Part shown: positions 63,230-64,000 of the stretch, piece by piece
Layout: every line of letters begins with the position of its first letter
Numbering within the stretch: the stretch's first letter is position 1
NCBI GenBank assembly: GCA_032160705.1
Contig: JAVHVE010000052.1
Span: 1 to 64,000 of the forward strand
Reading direction: 5' to 3'
DNA from: QHXM01 sp032160705
Lineage (GTDB): Bacteria > Acidobacteriota > Blastocatellia > Pyrinomonadales > Pyrinomonadaceae
DNA length: 64,000 nt
Notes under the pieces: model-generated
Database searches by the model: none
What the model was told of the DNA's origin: nothing
The model's input: only the letters and a program-made list of their open reading frames with translations
Position numbers and translations under genes: made by a program

Positions 63230-63602
63230 CGCGCGACTCCTTTTCAATCAGCTTGTTGAGGCGGGAGAGCTTTTCCGGCGTCAGGTGGCGCGTCTCCACG
63301 AGGCTCATGACGAGGCTTTCCGCAGAGCCGCCGAACATGCGATCAATCAGATCACCAACGGCGTGTCCGATGACCTGGCTGCGGCTCACAGCCGGGCGGT
63401 AGAAGTAAGCCTTGTCCTTGAGCGTGCGCCTGGCCTTGCCCTTGCGGTGCAGGACGTTAAGCATCGTCTGCACCGTCGTGTAAGCCAACTCGCGCTCCAA
63501 ACGCTGCTGCACGGTTTGCACATTGGCAGGACCCGTCTCCCAGAGCACTTTCATAATCTCCAATTCCAGCGGGGTCAACTGCCCACTCTTTTTGCGCGGC
63601 AT
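63216..63602 (-). CDS. BlaI/MecI-family repressor
   Basis: The 128-residue protein has the BlaI winged helix: LTPLELEIMKVLWETGPANVQTV, then YTTVQTMLNVLHRKG, then AYFYRPAVSR, with a C-terminal dimerisation helix region. BlaI proteins are cleaved after BlaR1-type signalling. The gene overlaps the M56 gene, so they are one regulatory pair. TAGGAGGACATGC sits before the ATG, and a perfect dyad lies over that region (63610-63627). Confidence 0.9.
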   Translation of the reverse strand: MPRKKSGQLTPLELEIMKVLWETGPANVQTVQQRLERELAYTTVQTMLNVLHRKGKARRTLKDKAYFYRPAVSRSQVIGHAVGDLIDRMFGGSAESLVMSLVETRHLTPEKLSRLNKLIEKESRDGED

Positions 63603-63609
63603 GCATGTC

Positions 63610-63627
63610 CTCCTAATAGTTTAGGAG
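63610..63627. promoter_or_regulatory. Candidate BlaI-type operator
   Basis: The perfect 7-bp inverted repeat CTCCTAA / TTAGGAG with a 4-bp spacer lies directly upstream of the BlaI-like start. Another half-site ATTAGGAGG lies at about 63660. BlaI/MecI repressors bind short dyads of this kind; autoregulation is an inference. Confidence 0.5.
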
Positions 63628-63817
63628 CATAGCTGCAAGTTGTCAGTCTGTCAACTAAAAAATTAGGAGGTGCGCTGGATAAGGAGTCCAGACAAAAGGG
63701 CGCTGTCTCAGATGTGTAATCACGCCATTAAAATTTTCTCAAGCAATGATCCGGTTCTCCGCCGCTTTCCGCGTTTAGAAGTAGGGCAACAGTTTTATTT
63801 ATTCAAAGGAGATACAA

Positions 63818-64000
63818 ATGCAGAGAAGCAATCATCATCCTCGATTCCATTTTGAATTGGCGCTCTCGAAAATAATGAGCCTTCTTGCTTTCAAGCGCCG
63901 CGCACAGAGTGCGGCTGGCAAATCAGCCGCCGCCTCGGAGACGGATTCCGTGCAGTGGGCGCAAACTTTCTGGGGGCGCAGGCTGATGAATTCCGTGTCG
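63818..64000 (+). CDS. Unknown protein, partial (runs off the window)
   Basis: ATG 63818 has AAAGGAG 6 nt upstream, and the frame stays open to the end (61 codons). The start reads MQRSNHHPRFHFELALSK. Helical and basic parts follow, then an alanine-rich stretch (AAGKSAAASETDSVQWAQTF). No family is recognised from the fragment. It is divergent from the BlaI pair. Confidence 0.55.
   Translation, partial: MQRSNHHPRFHFELALSKIMSLLAFKRRAQSAAGKSAAASETDSVQWAQTFWGRRLMNSVS

Overview
The window is bacterial, with moderately high GC and densely packed protein genes. The gene content includes a B12-dependent ribonucleotide reductase, a 7Fe ferredoxin, DUF4388/DnaJ/TPR proteins, a BlaI-M56 pair and many secreted carboxypeptidase-regulatory-like proteins. 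Together with abundant palindromic intergenic repeats, this suggests an Acidobacteriota member, possibly class Blastocatellia. That placement is an inference from gene families, because no rRNA gene is present. The only RNA gene I could identify is one tRNA-Leu.

Layout. 0-5.7 kb: a secreted gluzincin-TPR protein, a chymotrypsin-fold protease with a small overlapping partner, small unknown proteins, a DinB-like protein and ferredoxin fdxA. 5.8-9.3 kb (minus strand): an MBL phosphodiesterase, a PrsW-like membrane protease, a zinc-ribbon tail-anchored protein and an SDR. 9.4-17.8 kb: membrane and zinc-ribbon proteins, a polysaccharide-export protein, a DUF1003 protein, a secreted matrixin-like protease, an APC permease and a CxxC protein. 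18-25.6 kb: purD, pspA with a membrane coiled-coil partner, hslO, and nrdJ behind a long leader that contains a terminator. 25.8-33 kb: unknown proteins, an AbrB-like protein, a BON protein, an HDAC-like amidohydrolase, a second CxxC protein, a PaaG-like crotonase and an MFS exporter. 33-45.4 kb: signalling genes (SpoIIE phosphatase, HD-GYP, DUF4388-DnaJ-TPR, a degenerate histidine kinase), a GNAT, an M20-like protein lacking key catalytic residues, and ligA. 45.5-53.8 kb: a Fis-type HTH protein, tRNA-Leu, and the housekeeping run yggS-yggT-yggU-yebC-ruvC. A subtilase/metallo-beta-lactamase pair sits between yebC and ruvC. 53.9-64 kb: secreted proteins and lipoproteins, an e(P4)-type phosphatase, a beta-propeller protein, an S33 hydrolase, and a BlaI-M56(HEAT) regulatory pair.

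The most distinctive signals are four. (1) A large set of intergenic palindromes whose arms are runs of imperfect heptamers. At least eight unrelated sequence classes share this 7-bp architecture, and several run into coding sequences and supply stop codons and C-terminal tails. (2) The subtilase-MBL two-gene unit, which resembles the protease/MBL components of type I AVAST-like conflict systems but has no STAND NTPase. (3) The nrdJ leader, with a near-consensus promoter, a leader of about 200 nt and an internal intrinsic terminator, but no recognisable cobalamin-riboswitch core. (4) Enzyme homologues with substituted active sites (M20 family, histidine kinase).

All calls come from reading motifs by eye. 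No database search was run.
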